DNA of 64,000 nt from Aquibium oceanicum (GCF_001889605.1 NZ_CP018171.1:4052501-4116500), one strand, 5' to 3'; positions 45,081 to 54,708 are shown, counted from the first letter of the stretch. Numbers and translations: made by a program. Notes: generated by a model from the sequence alone, not told the origin.

Positions 45081-45578
45081 TCAAAGGCCGTTCACATCCT
45101 CCACGGTGCGGTGTTCCATGCCCGGCCAGTTGGCTTCGGCCTTGGCGATCGTGCCGGCCTTGTCCTTCTTGTAGGCCTCGAAGACATCGGCGTTGAGGAA
45201 GAGGTAGAGCTTGCCGTCGACGACGTCGGCGAAGCGCGGGCTGCCGTCCAGCTTCAGGCCCTTGGCGACGCCGAAGGCGCAGAAGCCGCCATATTGCGGG
45301 ATGAAGGCTGCCGGATCGGCCTTGAACCGCTTCATCGTTTCCTTGGACGAGAAGTAGTAGGCGACATTGTCATGCACAACGGTGAACTTGGCGTGGCCGG
45401 GGGTCACGTCCAGGCCGGAGAACAGGGCGACGGAATCGTTGCCGCGGAGCGCAACGCCCTGGCCGTCGACGGTGGTGCCGGTCGAGACGTTGTATTCGTC
45501 GGCGGCGAATGCGGCCGAAGCGCCGGAGATCGTGCCGATGACACAGGCAATCGCCATGACGGTGTTCAGGTTCTTCAT
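45081..45578 (-). CDS. exported YHS domain-containing protein
   Basis: Start at ATG 45578 (MKNLNTVMAIACVIG), 165 aa. Residues 1-26 are a signal peptide ending ASAAFAADEY. The YHS-type core is GVALRGNDSVALFSGLDVTPGHAKFTVVHDNVAYYFSSKETMKRFKADPAAFIPQYGGFCAFGVA, with the metal-associated YGGFCA. YHS proteins are periplasmic and probably bind metal; function is unknown. It is followed downstream by the tRNA fragments and is the last gene of a redox-flavoured minus-strand cluster. Confidence 0.84.
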   Translation of the reverse strand: MKNLNTVMAIACVIGTISGASAAFAADEYNVSTGTTVDGQGVALRGNDSVALFSGLDVTPGHAKFTVVHDNVAYYFSSKETMKRFKADPAAFIPQYGGFCAFGVAKGLKLDGSPRFADVVDGKLYLFLNADVFEAYKKDKAGTIAKAEANWPGMEHRTVEDVNGL

Positions 45579-45824
45579 GTCAGTCTTCCTTTCGGTTTGC
45601 GCCACGCGGGCGTCCCGGGTGAAGCCGCCGGCGACATGCCGTCGGCATGGACCGCCGGACATCCGGCGGCTCCGGCGCAAACAAAGACCTTGAAAGGCGA
45701 TTGCGGCGCCGAACTGATCGGACCGGCCGGAAAACGGCACGATCGATCCCTAGACCGCGAGGAGGTCCTCGCCGGCCGCACTAGCCCGATCGGGCCGGCG
45801 GAAACAGGTGGTGCTTGCGCGGCC

Positions 45825-46298
45825 CTAGAGGCCGAGATCGCTCAGGCCCGGATGGGTCTCCGGCCGCGGCCCGGGGGGCCAATGGAACTTCCGCTCCGAT
45901 TCGCCGATCGGCGCGTCGTTGATGCTGGCGACGCGGCGGCGCATCAGGCCGCGCTCGTCGAACTCCCACAATTCGTTGCCGTAGGAGCGGAACCAGCTGC
46001 CGCTGTCGTCGCGCCATTCATAGGCGAAGCGGACGGCGATGCGGTTTTCGCGAAAGCCCCAGAGCTCCTTGGACAGGCGGTAATCGAGCTCGCGGTCCCA
46101 TTTGCGGGTCAGGAAGGCGACGATGGCGTCGCGGCCATGCAGGAACTCGGCCCGGTTGCGCCAGTGGCTGTCGGGCGTGTAGGCGAGCGCGACGCGTTGC
46201 GGGTCGCGGCTGTTCCAGGCGTTTTCTGCGAGCCGGACCTTGCTTTCGGCGTCCTCGACCTGCGTGAAAGGCGGCAGCGGCGGGCGTTCGGGTTCCAT
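45825..46298 (-). CDS. DUF1348 / NTF2-like (SnoaL) family protein
   Basis: A 157-aa cystatin-like alpha/beta barrel. [29 protein letters not shown] near residue 25 and [30 protein letters not shown] are characteristic of DUF1348. The protein has no signal peptide and is predicted cytosolic. Family members have no defined activity. It lies two bases downstream of the flavin-oxidase-like gene and is surely co-transcribed. Confidence 0.83.
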   Translation of the reverse strand: MEPERPPLPPFTQVEDAESKVRLAENAWNSRDPQRVALAYTPDSHWRNRAEFLHGRDAIVAFLTRKWDRELDYRLSKELWGFRENRIAVRFAYEWRDDSGSWFRSYGNELWEFDERGLMRRRVASINDAPIGESERKFHWPPGPRPETHPGLSDLGL

Positions 46299-46300
46299 TG

Positions 46301-46924
46301 TCAGTCTCCAATTACATTGGCGAGCCGGGCTCGCAGCTCTTCGTTTTCGGCTTCGAGCGCGGCGACGCGGTCGTGCAGCGGCGCCATCGCCACGGCGATG
46401 TCGGCTTCGGTGTAGCGGGGAGTGATGTGCCGGGGGCAGTTCCAGTCGAACGCGGCGAGGCGCAGCACGAAGACGCGCTCGGGCCGTGCCTTGTAGTCCG
46501 GCTCCGCGACGAGCGCGGCGAGGTCGCCGTCGATCGGGACCATCTCGACATGGGCATAGATTTTCAGTCGGGCGCGGGCCGGGTAGTCGACCAGGATCAG
46601 GGCGGCGCGAGCGTCGGCGGCGAGATTGCCGGCGCTGATATACTGGCGGTTGCCCAGATAGTCGGCAAAGGCGAGCGTCCTGTCGTCGACGAGTTTGAGG
46701 AGACCCCGGGGGCCGCCGCGGTGCTGGACATAGGGCCAGCCGGTTTCCGAGGCGGTGGCCATGTAGAAACTGTCGCGCGCCGCGATGAAGGCGACTTCAT
46801 TGGCCGTGAACCTGTCGAAAGCGCGATCGGCCCTGTAGGTCCGGTAGACCCGGTCGCTGCCCGCGGCCTGCTGCTCCGCGCGGACGCTGGGTGTCATGGC
46901 GATGTCGAGAAATCCGTTGGGCAT
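46301..46924 (-). CDS. pyridoxamine 5'-phosphate oxidase family FMN-binding protein
   Basis: The 207-aa protein shows [62 protein letters not shown] and [10 protein letters not shown], the split-barrel flavin-binding fold. The C-terminal 30 residues form a heptad-like coiled coil ([19 protein letters not shown]). Such proteins bind FMN and reduce or bind diverse small molecules; true PdxH activity is unlikely. It sits between the CMD and DUF1348 genes. Confidence 0.82.
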   Translation of the reverse strand: MPNGFLDIAMTPSVRAEQQAAGSDRVYRTYRADRAFDRFTANEVAFIAARDSFYMATASETGWPYVQHRGGPRGLLKLVDDRTLAFADYLGNRQYISAGNLAADARAALILVDYPARARLKIYAHVEMVPIDGDLAALVAEPDYKARPERVFVLRLAAFDWNCPRHITPRYTEADIAVAMAPLHDRVAALEAENEELRARLANVIGD

Positions 46925-46980
46925 GGCGGTGTCTCCGGGGCGATGACGGGCGGGTCAGAGGAGCCCGCCCGCTTCTCGCG

Positions 46981-47526
46981 TCAGGCGGCCTCGGCGGCGC
47001 GGACGACGGGGAAGTCGATTTCGGTCCCGGCGACTACGTTAAGCAGGTTCGTGAAGACATTCTCGGCGGCGACAGCGATGATCTCGACGATCTGGCCGTC
47101 GGAGAAACCAGCTTCGCGGACGGCGTCGATATCGGCGGCGGTGACGCGGCCGCGGTCGCGAACGACATCCACGGCGAAGCGGACGGCGGCGTCGGCTTTG
47201 GCGTCGCCCGACCGGCCCATGCGGTTGAGCGCGATCTCCTCGCCGGAGATCTTCGCCATGTTCATGCCGAGATAGCTGTGCGCGGACAGGCAGTAGTCGC
47301 AACCATTCACCTGGGCGACGGCCAGCGCGATGCGCTCGCGCATCTTCACTTCCAGCGCCTTGGAGAGCGCGGCGTTGTTGGCGGTGTAGCCCTTGAGGGC
47401 CGCGGGGCTGGAGGCGATCAGCCGGAACATGTTCGGCACGACGCCGAGCTGGCTCTGGACGGCGTCGAGGATCGGCTTGGATTCGGCGGGGACATCGTCG
47501 CGCGCCGGGATGGTCAGACGGGGCAT
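46981..47526 (-). CDS. carboxymuconolactone decarboxylase/AhpD-like protein
   Basis: The 181-aa protein has the redox pair and proton-relay pattern of AhpD-like proteins, NGCDYCLSAHSYLG (CxxC-x-H) near residue 75, preceded by KMRERIALAVAQV. These proteins act as peroxidases or reductant carriers, or in aromatic breakdown. It is the first minus-strand gene opposite the LysR regulator and is likely its target. Confidence 0.86.
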   Translation of the reverse strand: MPRLTIPARDDVPAESKPILDAVQSQLGVVPNMFRLIASSPAALKGYTANNAALSKALEVKMRERIALAVAQVNGCDYCLSAHSYLGMNMAKISGEEIALNRMGRSGDAKADAAVRFAVDVVRDRGRVTAADIDAVREAGFSDGQIVEIIAVAAENVFTNLLNVVAGTEIDFPVVRAAEAA

Positions 47527-47586
47527 TGCTGTTTCTCCTTTCGAGTGCCGGAACCCGGTGGGCTCCGTTCGAAGGAGGATTAGTCC

Positions 47587-47644
47587 ATTCCAAATAGAGG
47601 GATAATCGCCTATTATCGGGAATTAGTGTCTCGAATATTGGAAT
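47587..47644. promoter_or_regulatory. candidate LysR operator in the divergent promoter
   Basis: A perfect inverted repeat GATAAT-CGCCT-ATTATC (47601-47617) is nested inside a looser one, ATTCCAAATA (47587) and ATATTGGAAT (47635). Paired sites in a divergent promoter next to a LysR gene are typical of autoregulation and activation of the opposite operon. Confidence 0.6.
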
Positions 47645-47648
47645 AATA

Positions 47649-48554
47649 ATGGACAGGCTCGACGCCATGCGGCTGCTGCTCAGCGTCGCCGACAAGGGCA
47701 GTTTCTCGGCAGCCAGCCGCGAGCTGGGCGTGCCGCTCGCGACCGTCAGCCGCAAGGTCAACGAGCTCGAAATGCATCTGGGCGCGAAGCTCCTGATCCG
47801 CACGACGCGCAAGGTCGCGCTGACCGATACCGGCGCGGCCTACCTGGGGTCGGCGCGGCGCATTCTCGAGGATGTCGAGGAGGCCGAACGCATTGCCGCG
47901 GGCGAGTTCCAGGCGCCGCGCGGCGAACTGACCCTGACGGCGCCGGTGCTGTTCGGCCGGCTGCATATCCTGCCGGTCGTCGTCGATTTCCTCGCGGCCC
48001 ATCCGGATATCAATGTCCGGCTCGTCCTGTCGGACAGCAACCTTCACTTGCTCGACGAGCATGTCGACATGGCGGCGCGGATCGGCCGGCTGCCTGACAG
48101 CACCATGATCGCCACAACTATCGGCGCGATGCGGACCGTCGTCTGCGCCAGCCCGAAACTGATCGCGGCCTATGGCACGCCGGCGCGGCCTGAGGATGCC
48201 GCGGACCTGCCGAGCGTCAATTTCGAGTTCCTGTCGCCGGCCGCGAGCTGGCCCTTCCGGCTGGGCGAGACCGGGCGGGTGATCGATGTGGACATCGCGC
48301 CTCGCCTTTCGGTTTCGACGGCGGAAGCCGCCGTCGAGGCCGCCGTCCGGGGCGTCGGCGCAACGCGCGTCCTGCACTATCAATGCGCCGGACAGGTGCG
48401 CGACGGCGCGCTGCGGATTGTCCTGGAGGAGTTCGAAATGGAGCCCGCCCCGGTCCAATTAATCCATGCGGCACGTGGAAAGCTCCCCTCGAAAATGCGG
48501 GTCTTTCTTGATTTCGCGGTTCCCGTTCTAAGGGCGAGGCTTTTGTCGTTGTAG
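47649..48554 (+). CDS. LysR family transcriptional regulator
   Basis: A 301-aa protein with the N-terminal helix-turn-helix at about 3-60 (RLDAMRLLLSVADKGSFSAASRELGVPLATVSRKVNELE), then the periplasmic-binding-like effector domain from about residue 90. It is divergent from the CMD-PNPOx-DUF1348-YHS genes and should control them, perhaps in response to an oxidant or aromatic compound. Domain layout and length are ordinary. Confidence 0.89.
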   Translation: MDRLDAMRLLLSVADKGSFSAASRELGVPLATVSRKVNELEMHLGAKLLIRTTRKVALTDTGAAYLGSARRILEDVEEAERIAAGEFQAPRGELTLTAPVLFGRLHILPVVVDFLAAHPDINVRLVLSDSNLHLLDEHVDMAARIGRLPDSTMIATTIGAMRTVVCASPKLIAAYGTPARPEDAADLPSVNFEFLSPAASWPFRLGETGRVIDVDIAPRLSVSTAEAAVEAAVRGVGATRVLHYQCAGQVRDGALRIVLEEFEMEPAPVQLIHAARGKLPSKMRVFLDFAVPVLRARLLSL

Positions 48555-48974
48555 TTCATCAACGCTAAGCGGACACCCCGACGCGTTAGCGTGTATTTTT
48601 GATGGAGCGGTTCCGGGATATGCAGCACGCCGGCAGGTCCGGTCCTTGTCTATGTCAACCAGAACCGATTCTTCTATTCGGGCTAGCTTGGATGAGTTTC
48701 ACCCAACTACGCCTGCTGATATCAACGAGAGCAGTCCAGTCGGGTCTCGGCAGACCTTCGATGCCCAAGCTGCCTATCGAAGGCAGCACTCTCCGGTCGC
48801 ATCTGGCGTTTGGAAGTCCTTGATCCTGCAAGCACTCACAACAGCCCGTAGACCGTCACCAGAGCGCCTCTGACGCTCCCGGCACAATCTTGATCACACT
48901 GGCGTGGGAAAGCTCCTTGGCGCCTTCTTGAGGCCGTCCTACGCGTCATGAGGCACAATCAAGGGAGGTGCTTC
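48555..48974. other. gene-free region before the integrase
   Basis: About 420 bp without a supported gene. GGGAGG at 48963-48968 is the ribosome site of the integrase. I looked for a tRNA or attachment core and saw none. Confidence 0.4.
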
Positions 48975-49803
48975 ATGGCGACGATTCGCAGGCTGCGCGG
49001 CAAATGGCAAGCGCAGGTCCGTCGTAAAGGAATTCCCCCGCGTGCCAAGTCCTTCGAGATGAAAGCCGACGCTGAGAAGTGGGCACGCAATCTCGAGGCC
49101 GAACTCGACCGCTGCGGAAACCTGCCGGACACTCGTCTTGCCGAACGCATGACGATCCGAGAGCTGCTGGAGCGCTACATGCGCGAGATCACGCCGCACA
49201 AGCGCAGCGCCAAGACAGAGACGTATCGGATCAAGGCGCTGATGAGACGCACCATCGCACACCGCACGCTCGCCATGCTTTCCTCTGGCGACGTCGCCGC
49301 CTATCGCGATGAGCGTCTGAGATCGGTCTCGGCGTCGAGTGTTATACGCGAGCTCTACACGCTCGCGCATGCGGTAGATATCGCAAGAAAGAAGTGGGGT
49401 GTTCATCTGGTGCAGAACCCGATTCGGATGGTTCGACGTCCTGCGCCTCCTCGTGGTCGTGATCGCCGCCTTGCAGCCGGTGAAGTGCAGCTCCTGCTCG
49501 ACGCTGCTGACGCCGGTCGCAACATCTATATGCGCCCGCTGATCGTCCTCGCGATCGAGACCGCCATGCGCCAGGGCGAGATGTTGTCGTTGACGTGGAA
49601 CGACATCGATCTCGAAAAGCGCATCGCGCATTTGAACTTGACGAAGAACGGCGAAGCTCGTGATGTGCCTCTGAGCCGCCGTGCACTCGCTGCGCTCGAC
49701 CGGCTTCGACAGCAGCAGATCGATGACCGGGTTGTTCCCGCCAGCAAGAGCGCCGTCGAGCAAGCGTGGCAGCATCTGCGGGATCGAGCCGGACTGAGAG
49801 ATG
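48975..49803 (+). pseudogene. tyrosine (phage-type) integrase, C-terminus cut off by an IS
   Basis: From ATG 48975 about 276 residues are left. They contain the N-terminal arm-binding segment (IRRLRGKWQAQVRRKG), the SAM-like core-binding domain (MTIRELLERYMREITPHKRSAKTE) and the start of the catalytic domain, with the first active-site Arg in ETAMRQGEMLSLTWNDI and the beta-hairpin LTKNGEARDVPLS. The HxxR, H/W and Tyr motifs are missing: the frame enters the IS3-family element at 49804. The enzyme must be inactive. It probably once mobilised this island. Confidence 0.86.
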
Positions 49804-49842
49804 TGAGCTACTCCCCATTCCTTGGACAGGTTTCCGGGTGGC

Positions 49843-50697
49843 TTAAGCTACTCTCCGCGCCTGCTGATCGGTTTCGATGCTGCTGAAGTAGACCACGTCG
49901 GGCGGTTGTCCGCCATGGGCGGCGTGAGGCCGCTGGTGGTTGTAGAAGGTGATCCAGCGACCGATGCCTGCCTTGGACTGCGAGCCGGTCTCCCAGGCGT
50001 GCAGGTAGACGCATTCATACTTCAGCGACCGCCACAGGCGCTCGATGAAGATGTTGTCGAGGCAGCGTCCCTTGCCGTCCATCGAGATTCGGGTTCCGAC
50101 CCGCTTCAGCCGGTCGGTCTACGCGAAGGACGTGAACTGCGAGCCTTGATCGGTATTCATGATCTCAGGCGGGCCGGAGCGGTGGATCGCCTCGTTTAGC
50201 GCCTCGACGCAGAAGTCGACCTCCAGCGTGTTCGAGATGCGACAGGCCAGCACCTTGCGGGTGGACCAGTCCATGATCGCGACCAGATAGAGGAATCCCT
50301 TGCGCATCGGCAGGTAGGTGATGTCGGCGCACCAGACCTGGTTCGGCCGCTCGACCCGCAGCCCGCCCAGCAGATAGGGATAGGTCTTGTGCCCCTTCGC
50401 GGGCCTGCTGGTGTGCGGCTTCTGGAAGATCGGCATCAGGCGCATGAGCCGCATCAGTCGGCGGACGCGCTTGACGTTCACGGCATGACCCTCGTTGCGC
50501 AGGTGCCAGGTCATCTGCTGCACGCCGTAGAATGGGGTCTCCAGGAACTGCTTGTCGATCAGCAGCATGAGGGCGAGGTTCGTTTCGGTCTCGCCCTGCG
50601 GCTCGTAATAGAACGAGGAGCGCGAGATCGACAGCAGGCGGCACTGCGCGGCCACCGACAGCACAGGATGGTTCCGCTCGATCATCCCGCGTCTCAT
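49843..50697 (-). pseudogene. IS3-family transposase OrfB with an internal amber stop
   Basis: The 285-codon frame is continuous except for one TAG at 50121-50119, where the IS3-family pattern SQFTS-x2-W-T would have a tryptophan (TGG to TAG). Before it lie HTH_21 and the first catalytic residues (NQVWCADITYLPM, EIMNTDQGSQFTS). After it comes the last acid region (DNIFIERLWRSLKYECVYLHAWE). The transposase is truncated and the IS is probably inactive. Confidence 0.86.
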
Positions 50698-50987
50698 TTC
50701 CCGCCCCAGGGTTTGAGCTTTCGTGACAAAAAATCGTTGGCGACCGCCAGCTCTCCGATCTTCGCATGCAGCGCCCGGACAGTGTCCTCGTCGACCTCAG
50801 CGGTCTTCTTGCCGCCCCGCTCGAAGATGTCCGCCGCCCCGTCAAGCAGCGCCTTCTTCCACTGGTGGATCATCGTCGGATGCACGCCATATTCCGCGGC
50901 CAACTCCGACACGGTGCGCTCGCCCTTCACGGCCTCCAGCGCTACGCGAGCCTTGAAGCCCGCGTCATGATTCCTGCGCTTCCTCAT
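50694..50987 (-). CDS. IS3-family transposase OrfA
   Basis: A 97-aa HTH_Tnp_1 protein, MRKRRNHDAGFKARVALEAVKGERTV..., with recognition helix SELAAEYGVHPTMIHQWKKAL and a C-terminal leucine-rich helix. Its TGA overlaps the orfB ATG (ATGA). It looks intact. Confidence 0.9.
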   Translation of the reverse strand: MRKRRNHDAGFKARVALEAVKGERTVSELAAEYGVHPTMIHQWKKALLDGAADIFERGGKKTAEVDEDTVRALHAKIGELAVANDFLSRKLKPWGGK

Positions 50988-51091
50988 ATTCTGATCTCCT
51001 CGTCCTTGGAAATCAGCAGACGTCAGTTCGTAGCTTCCGTCACTGTCCGATTTTCGGGGAGGTGCTCAGTCACACCGGATCAGAAAAAACG

Positions 51092-51586
51092 TCAGTCGCG
51101 AACAGCGACCACCGCCTCGATCTCGACGGTGATATTCCCCGGCAAGGAGCCGACACCGACCGCGGATCGCGCGTGCTCGCCTCGATCGCCCAACACTTTC
51201 ACGAAGAGATCGGAGCAGCCGTTGATGACGGCCGGCTGATCGCCAAACTCCGGCACGGCGTTGACCATGCCGAAAAGTTTCACGATGCGCTTGATCCGGC
51301 CGAGGTCGCCGAGAACGTCTTGCATGACCGAAAACAGATTGATGCCGGTCAGCCACGCATGGGCGTAGGCTTCCTCGACGGTGACGTTCGCGCCCACCTT
51401 GCCAGTGTGCAGATACCCATTCGCCTCCCGAGGCCCTTGTCCGGACAGGAAGACGAGATTGCCCTCGCGAACGTGGGTCAGGAAATTCGCGATCGGCGGC
51501 GGCGGCGGCGGGATCACGATGCCGAGCCGCGCGAGCCGGTCCTGCGGTGTAGCCTCGAGAGGCTCCTGATGATCAACAATACTCAT
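51092..51586 (-). CDS. RidA/YjgF (Rid) family protein
   Basis: Start at ATG 51586 (GGAG seven bases upstream), 164 aa. The Rid core is visible as NLVFLSGQGPREANGYLHTGKVGANVTVEEAYAHAWLTGINLF and ends PGNITVEIEAVVAVRD. In RidA the arginine contacting the imine lies in the segment aligned with DRGEHARSAVGVGSLPGN, here ARSAVGV. Rid proteins hydrolyse reactive enamine/imine products of PLP deaminases. The gene lies 49 bp past the transporter operon on the same strand, fitting the PLP deaminase-like gene at the other end. Confidence 0.83.
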   Translation of the reverse strand: MSIVDHQEPLEATPQDRLARLGIVIPPPPPPIANFLTHVREGNLVFLSGQGPREANGYLHTGKVGANVTVEEAYAHAWLTGINLFSVMQDVLGDLGRIKRIVKLFGMVNAVPEFGDQPAVINGCSDLFVKVLGDRGEHARSAVGVGSLPGNITVEIEAVVAVRD

Positions 51587-51635
51587 GCAATGCTCCAATC
51601 AGGACGTTCGGCGCCGATGCTCGCATCGGGAACGG

Positions 51636-52601
51636 TCAGTCGGCATGATGGCAGGCGGCCTCGGCGCCCGAGGCAACGCGGCGCAGGCCTGGACGCTCGG
51701 CACGGCAGATGTCGGTCGCGATCGGACAGCGCGGATGGAAGGTGCAGCCGGACGGCGGATCGAGCGGGCTCGGCACCTCGCCCCGCGGCACCTTGATCCG
51801 GCTGTGCCGGCGCGCGGGATCGGGCCTCGGCACCGCGTCCATCAACGTGCGGGTGTAGGGATGGCTCGGCCGATCATAGATAGCGGCCGTATCGCCGGCC
51901 TCAACGATCCGGCCCAGATACATGACGGCGACCCGATCGCTGATATGCCGGACGATGCCGAGGTCGTGGGCGACGAACAGATAAGCGAGACCGAACTCCT
52001 TCTGGATGTCGGACATCAGGTTGACGACCTGCGCCTGGATAGAGACATCGAGCGCGGAGACCGGTTCGTCGGCGACGATCAGCGCCGGGTTCAGCGCCAG
52101 CGCACGGGCAATTGCCAGCCGCTGCCGCTGACCGCCCGAGAACTTGGACGGCACGTTGCCCATCTGGTCGGGCCGAAGGCCGACGCGTCCAAACAGGTCC
52201 GCCACCTTGGCCTTGCGTTCGGCGGCGCTGCCGAGACCGTGAACGATCAGCGGCTCCTCGACGATGTCGCCGGAGCGCTGGCGCGGATCCAGCGAGCCGT
52301 TCGGATCCTGGAAGATCATCTGCACCTTGCGCCGCATCGGCCGCATGGCTCGGTGCGAAGCGTGGGTGATGTCGGTGCCGTCGAGCAGGACCTTGCCCTC
52401 GTCCGGCTCCAGAAGCCTGACGATCATCTTACCGACGGTCGACTTGCCGCAGCCGCTCTCGCCCACCAGGCCCAGCGTCTCGCCCTGCGCGATCGCGAAC
52501 GAGACATCGTCCACCGCATGCACCGTCGCCGGTCGGCCGCTTATGCCGCGCGGGACGGCGAAGCGCTTGGATAGGTTCTTCACCTCCAGCAGCGTGCTCA
52601 C
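51636..52601 (-). CDS. dipeptide/oligopeptide ABC transporter ATP-binding protein (DppF type)
   Basis: Start at GTG 52601, which overlaps the previous stop (GTGA); 321 aa. Walker A is GESGCGKSTVGK near residue 48, the signature KFSGGQRQRLAIARAL near residue 160 and Walker B ALIVADEPVSALD. The C-terminal oligo-HPY segment is CTFHPRCPIATDICRAERP. Powers import through the DppBC permeases together with the preceding ATPase. Confidence 0.92.
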   Translation of the reverse strand: MSTLLEVKNLSKRFAVPRGISGRPATVHAVDDVSFAIAQGETLGLVGESGCGKSTVGKMIVRLLEPDEGKVLLDGTDITHASHRAMRPMRRKVQMIFQDPNGSLDPRQRSGDIVEEPLIVHGLGSAAERKAKVADLFGRVGLRPDQMGNVPSKFSGGQRQRLAIARALALNPALIVADEPVSALDVSIQAQVVNLMSDIQKEFGLAYLFVAHDLGIVRHISDRVAVMYLGRIVEAGDTAAIYDRPSHPYTRTLMDAVPRPDPARRHSRIKVPRGEVPSPLDPPSGCTFHPRCPIATDICRAERPGLRRVASGAEAACHHAD

Positions 52602-53590
52602 GCGGCCACCTCCACCGGATACCAGCAGGCTGCGCGGTGACCCGGCGCCATTTCGGCCAGGGGCGGCCGGTCGCGAGAGCAACGCTCGCGAGCGCGAGAG
52701 CAGCGCGGTGCGAAGGAGCAGCCAGGCGGCAGCGCCCACAGCGCCGGAACCATACCGGGGATCTCGGGCAGCGGCTGGCGCAAATGGACATCCGCTGCTT
52801 CCGAAACATGCGGGATCGAGCCGAGCAAGCCGTTGGTGTAGGGGTGGCGAGGCGCGGCGAACAACTGCTCGGTGGTCGCTTCCTCGACGATGCGGCCGGC
52901 ATACATGACCGCCACGCGATCGGCGGTCTCGGCTACCACCGCCAGATCATGCGTGATCAGGATCGTCGCGGCCCCAACGGCAGCCTGGAGGTCGCGGAAC
53001 GTCTCGAGGATCTGTGCCTGCGTCGTCACGTCCAGCGCCGTCGTCGGCTCGTCGGCGATTAGAACGTCGGGATCACAGGCGAGCGCCAGGGCGATCACCA
53101 CACGCTGGCGCATTCCCCCCGACATCTGGTGCGGATAGTCGTCGTAGCGCCGCCTGGGGTCGGGAATGCGAACCAGCTCGAATAGTTCTTCGACGCGCTG
53201 GCGTGCCGCCGCGGCACTGAGCCCCTTGTGCAGGCGCAGCACCTCCGCGACCTGCGGACCCACACGGATCGAAGGATTGAGCGAGGTCATCGGCTCCTGA
53301 AAGATCAGGCCGATCCGGTTACCGCGGATCCGCATGAGGCGTGCCTCGCTGGCGCCTGCCAGATCGACGTCACCAAACAGGATCTTTCCCGAGACGATCT
53401 CGGCGACCGGCTCAGGCAGCAGCCGCATGATAGCCAGCGCCGTCATGCTCTTGCCGGAGCCGGATTCTCCGACCAGCGCCAGCACTTCGTTGCGCGATAC
53501 GTCGAAGGATAGGTCGCTGACCGCCTCGAAGCTGCGTTCGGCGGTGCTGAGCTCGACGGTCAGCCCCTGGACGGAGAGAAGCGGCGTCAT
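52598..53590 (-). CDS. dipeptide/oligopeptide ABC transporter ATP-binding protein (DppD type)
   Basis: 330 aa with Walker [15 protein letters not shown] near residue 40, signature [16 protein letters not shown] near residue 155 and Walker [14 protein letters not shown]. The C-terminal [20 protein letters not shown] is the oligo-HPY cysteine-containing tail typical of the DppD/OppD family. It overlaps both neighbours by 4 bp, so the operon is translationally coupled. Confidence 0.92.
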   Translation of the reverse strand: MTPLLSVQGLTVELSTAERSFEAVSDLSFDVSRNEVLALVGESGSGKSMTALAIMRLLPEPVAEIVSGKILFGDVDLAGASEARLMRIRGNRIGLIFQEPMTSLNPSIRVGPQVAEVLRLHKGLSAAAARQRVEELFELVRIPDPRRRYDDYPHQMSGGMRQRVVIALALACDPDVLIADEPTTALDVTTQAQILETFRDLQAAVGAATILITHDLAVVAETADRVAVMYAGRIVEEATTEQLFAAPRHPYTNGLLGSIPHVSEAADVHLRQPLPEIPGMVPALWALPPGCSFAPRCSRARERCSRDRPPLAEMAPGHRAACWYPVEVAA

Positions 53591-54708
53591 CGCTGTGCGG
53601 CAGTCTGGCGGAGCGCCGGGATCAGCGCAACGGCGTTGTCGCGCAGGATCGCCCGGCGGTCGGCATCCGACAGGTAGTCGCTGTATTTTGTGAAGTAGGT
53701 CAGCGACTGGGTGTAGGTGCAGTAGCGGTCAACGTTAGGCGCGTCGGAGCCCCACAGGAAGCGTCCTGCCCCGAACCTGTCGAGCAACTGGCGGATGTGG
53801 ACGTGGGCCCGCGGATAGGGATATTCCTGCCGCCCACCCCAGGCGATGGGATAGAGGATCTCGGCCGAGACCGGCGCCTCGGTGAGCAGCATTTCGAGGA
53901 TCGGCGGCAGCGTCAGCCGGTCGTTCTCGCCGGCATAGAGAGCTGTCGGGACGCCGTGGACGAGGATGTGCCGAATGCGAGGAAAGCGCTCGACGATCCG
54001 CGCGAGGTGCCGCATCTCGTCTTCATAGGTCCCAACCGGTGAGTTGCCGGATTGAACCCAGAAGATCGGCAATCCACTCCGCTCCACGAGCGACCAGTAG
54101 GGATCATAGACCGGATCCGAGTGCATCGGTTTGTAGCCGCTGCGGAACAAGCCCGTCGTCGTGAAGTAGAAACCTGCCATGCCAAGCCGGCCGACCTCGT
54201 CGTGGAGGCGCTGGAGTTCGGTGTCCGCGTAGGCGAAAGCCTCTTCGACCTGGGCCAAGCCGATGAAACGGCCGGGATGGTCCGTCGAGGCGGCTGCAAA
54301 GTCCTCGGCAAGATTGCCGTAGATATGATCGTTCTGGAGCACCGCGGTCGCCACTCCGGCATAGTTCATGTAGGCGAGCAAGGTCTCGGCGGGCATCTCG
54401 AGATTGCTCATCCACGGCGCGAGGAACTGCACATATTGATCCTCGCCGTCGACGGTCCACTCATAGCGACCATGCGTGCCGACCCGGAAGTTCACGTCCT
54501 TGCGACCGGCCGCAGAAGGGTCGTTCGGATCCCATAAGGGCCGGTCCGTTGCGACGGAGCGGTCACCCATCCGGCGATAGGGCTGATTGCCGTGCACGTG
54601 CATGGAGCGCTGCTGATGGAGGAGATGCGTCGTCACGTCCTGAAAGCCGGCAGCGGTCGCCGCGGGCGGGAAGATGTGGGCGTGACAGTCGATGATGCCG
54701 TAGTCCAT
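53587..54708 (-). CDS. amidohydrolase family metal-dependent hydrolase
   Basis: This 373-aa protein opens with MDYGIIDCHAHIFPPA, the HxH metal ligands of the amidohydrolase-2/ACMSD group. HILVHGVPTALY near residue 245 and FLWGSDAPNVDRYCTY near residue 315 provide the later His and the catalytic Asp. It probably hydrolyses or decarboxylates the compound imported by the surrounding Dpp-type transporter, being inserted between the permease and ATPase genes and overlapping the DppD gene by 4 bp. The substrate is unknown. Confidence 0.85.
   Translation of the reverse strand: MDYGIIDCHAHIFPPAATAAGFQDVTTHLLHQQRSMHVHGNQPYRRMGDRSVATDRPLWDPNDPSAAGRKDVNFRVGTHGRYEWTVDGEDQYVQFLAPWMSNLEMPAETLLAYMNYAGVATAVLQNDHIYGNLAEDFAAASTDHPGRFIGLAQVEEAFAYADTELQRLHDEVGRLGMAGFYFTTTGLFRSGYKPMHSDPVYDPYWSLVERSGLPIFWVQSGNSPVGTYEDEMRHLARIVERFPRIRHILVHGVPTALYAGENDRLTLPPILEMLLTEAPVSAEILYPIAWGGRQEYPYPRAHVHIRQLLDRFGAGRFLWGSDAPNVDRYCTYTQSLTYFTKYSDYLSDADRRAILRDNAVALIPALRQTAAQR

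Larger units (their letters stand above)
49804..51068 (-). mobile_element. IS3-family insertion sequence interrupting the integrase
   Basis: A 1265-bp element with imperfect terminal inverted repeats TGAGC-N2-CTCCCC-N7-GGACAG at 49804 and, reading inward, at 51068. It contains orfA and a nonsense-mutated orfB on the minus strand. It differs from the 34954/37354 element. No target duplication is seen (ATG left, GTC right), and the integrase C-terminus is not on the far side, so a deletion followed or accompanied the insertion. Confidence 0.88.
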
